Part shown: one piece after another, positions 63,773 to 64,000 of the stretch
Position numbering within the stretch: position 1 is the first letter of the stretch
Layout of the letters: every line of letters begins with the position of its first letter
Assembly: GCF_002946355.1 (NCBI RefSeq)
Contig: NZ_PKOZ01000002.1
Coordinates: 361,554-425,553 of the forward strand
Direction: 5' to 3'
Source: Pradoshia eiseniae
GTDB lineage: Bacteria > Bacillota > Bacilli > Bacillales > Pradoshiaceae
Length of the DNA: 64,000 nucleotides
Made by a program: the position numbers and the translations under genes
The notes under the pieces: generated by a model
Told to the model about the DNA's origin: nothing
Databases searched by the model: none
What the model saw: only the letters and a program-made list of their open reading frames with translations

Positions 63773-63810
63773 CAGGCGGAGGACCCAAGAGGTTCACCGC
63801 CTGTTTTTTG
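63773..63810 (+). terminator. Terminator of the PepSY gene
   Basis: CAGGCGG (63773-63779) pairs with CCGCCTG (63797-63803), followed by TTTTTTG. Confidence 0.9.
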
Positions 63811-63861
63811 TCTAGGCTGTATTTGCAAGGATTGTTGCTATTGATTAATGCAAGTTTTTAA

Positions 63862-63894
63862 TATGAAAATAGCCATCTCCAAAAAGGAAATGGC
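63862..63894 (-). terminator. Possible terminator of a minus-strand gene beyond the window
   Basis: AGCCATCTCC and GGAAATGGCT pair around AAAAA. On the - strand ATTTTC follows. About 23 codons of open - strand frame (ending RKLSGAFVQ at 63903) lie upstream of it, but a stop interrupts that frame near 63972, so no gene is called. Confidence 0.4.
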
Positions 63895-64000
63895 TGAACT
63901 TGTTATTGGACAAACGCCCCCGATAGTTTCCGTAATGCTTTACACCAATTCAAAGATGATTTGAAGCACTACATACTACTGTATGCCAAGTGTATTAAAT

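Noticed and set aside
63903..64000. Minus-strand gene end at the right edge
   Set aside because: Only about 23 codons are open before an in-frame stop; too little to call a gene or a pseudogene.
1..64000. CRISPR array, tRNA or rRNA genes, insertion sequences
   Set aside because: I saw no regularly spaced repeats, no cloverleaf-like tRNA, no rRNA motifs and no transposase.

Overview
The window is a chromosomal segment of a spore-forming member of the Bacillaceae. The evidence is gene order and family content. The left part runs secA, prfB, yvjA-like, ftsE, ftsX, ctpB, minJ. The right part runs csbA, uvrB, uvrA, yvlB, yvlC, yvlD, then nagA/nagB, then hprK, lgt, yvoD, ppaX, yvoF. These are the conserved blocks around secA and uvrBA known from Bacillus subtilis. 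Shine-Dalgarno sites are strong, TTG and GTG starts are common, and most units end in clear intrinsic terminators. SinR/SinI homologues and a CwlC-like amidase also point to a sporulating Bacillus relative. I cannot name the species.

Layout. 1-1815: secA tail and prfB with its programmed frameshift. 1817-9550: a cell-envelope insert with a double-domain CDP-glycerol glycerophosphotransferase, an SH3-repeat glucosaminidase and an ABC-2 exporter. 9655-18467: yvjA-like, ftsEX, an M23 coiled-coil hydrolase, a two-gene AimR/AimP-like peptide-signalling cassette, ctpB and minJ. 18552-22060: an AraC regulator and two tandem CNNM/CBS membrane proteins with odd leaders. 22361-29343: two B12 riboswitches, one over metE and one over nrdA-nrdB-flavodoxin. 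29460-34194: an orphan peptide-type permease pair and a P-type ATPase. 34668-35262: convergent sinI and sinR. 35801-41558: the seven-gene Mrp antiporter. 41661-46601: stress protein, integrase, GH15 enzyme, sortase B, csbA. 46690-53580: the SOS-box uvrBA unit and the yvlBCD envelope-stress trio. 53623-56342: sporulation-type amidase and nagAB. 56502-60405: hprK-lgt-yvoD-ppaX-yvoF. 60459-63809: a two-component system with two PepSY proteins and a visible operator.

The most interesting item is 13977-15405. A 375-residue helical-repeat protein resembling the phage arbitrium receptor AimR is translationally coupled (ATGA overlap) to a 41-residue secreted pro-peptide ending in SSAIDG. The arbitrium peptide of phage phi3T ends in SAIRGA. 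No phage genes surround the pair. Its upstream region carries a cluster of four Spo0A-box-like half sites, two of them exact, forming an 18-bp perfect palindrome. A terminator separates it from ctpB, whose B. subtilis orthologue is a sporulation-signalling protease. I read this as a host-chromosomal, probably Spo0A-linked, arbitrium-like quorum-sensing pair.

A second unusual item is the translation start of the two CNNM paralogues. Both have the order GGAGGTGAAT, then a stem-loop, then AA(G/C)TAA, then a TTG start. The stems differ in sequence but keep their pairing.
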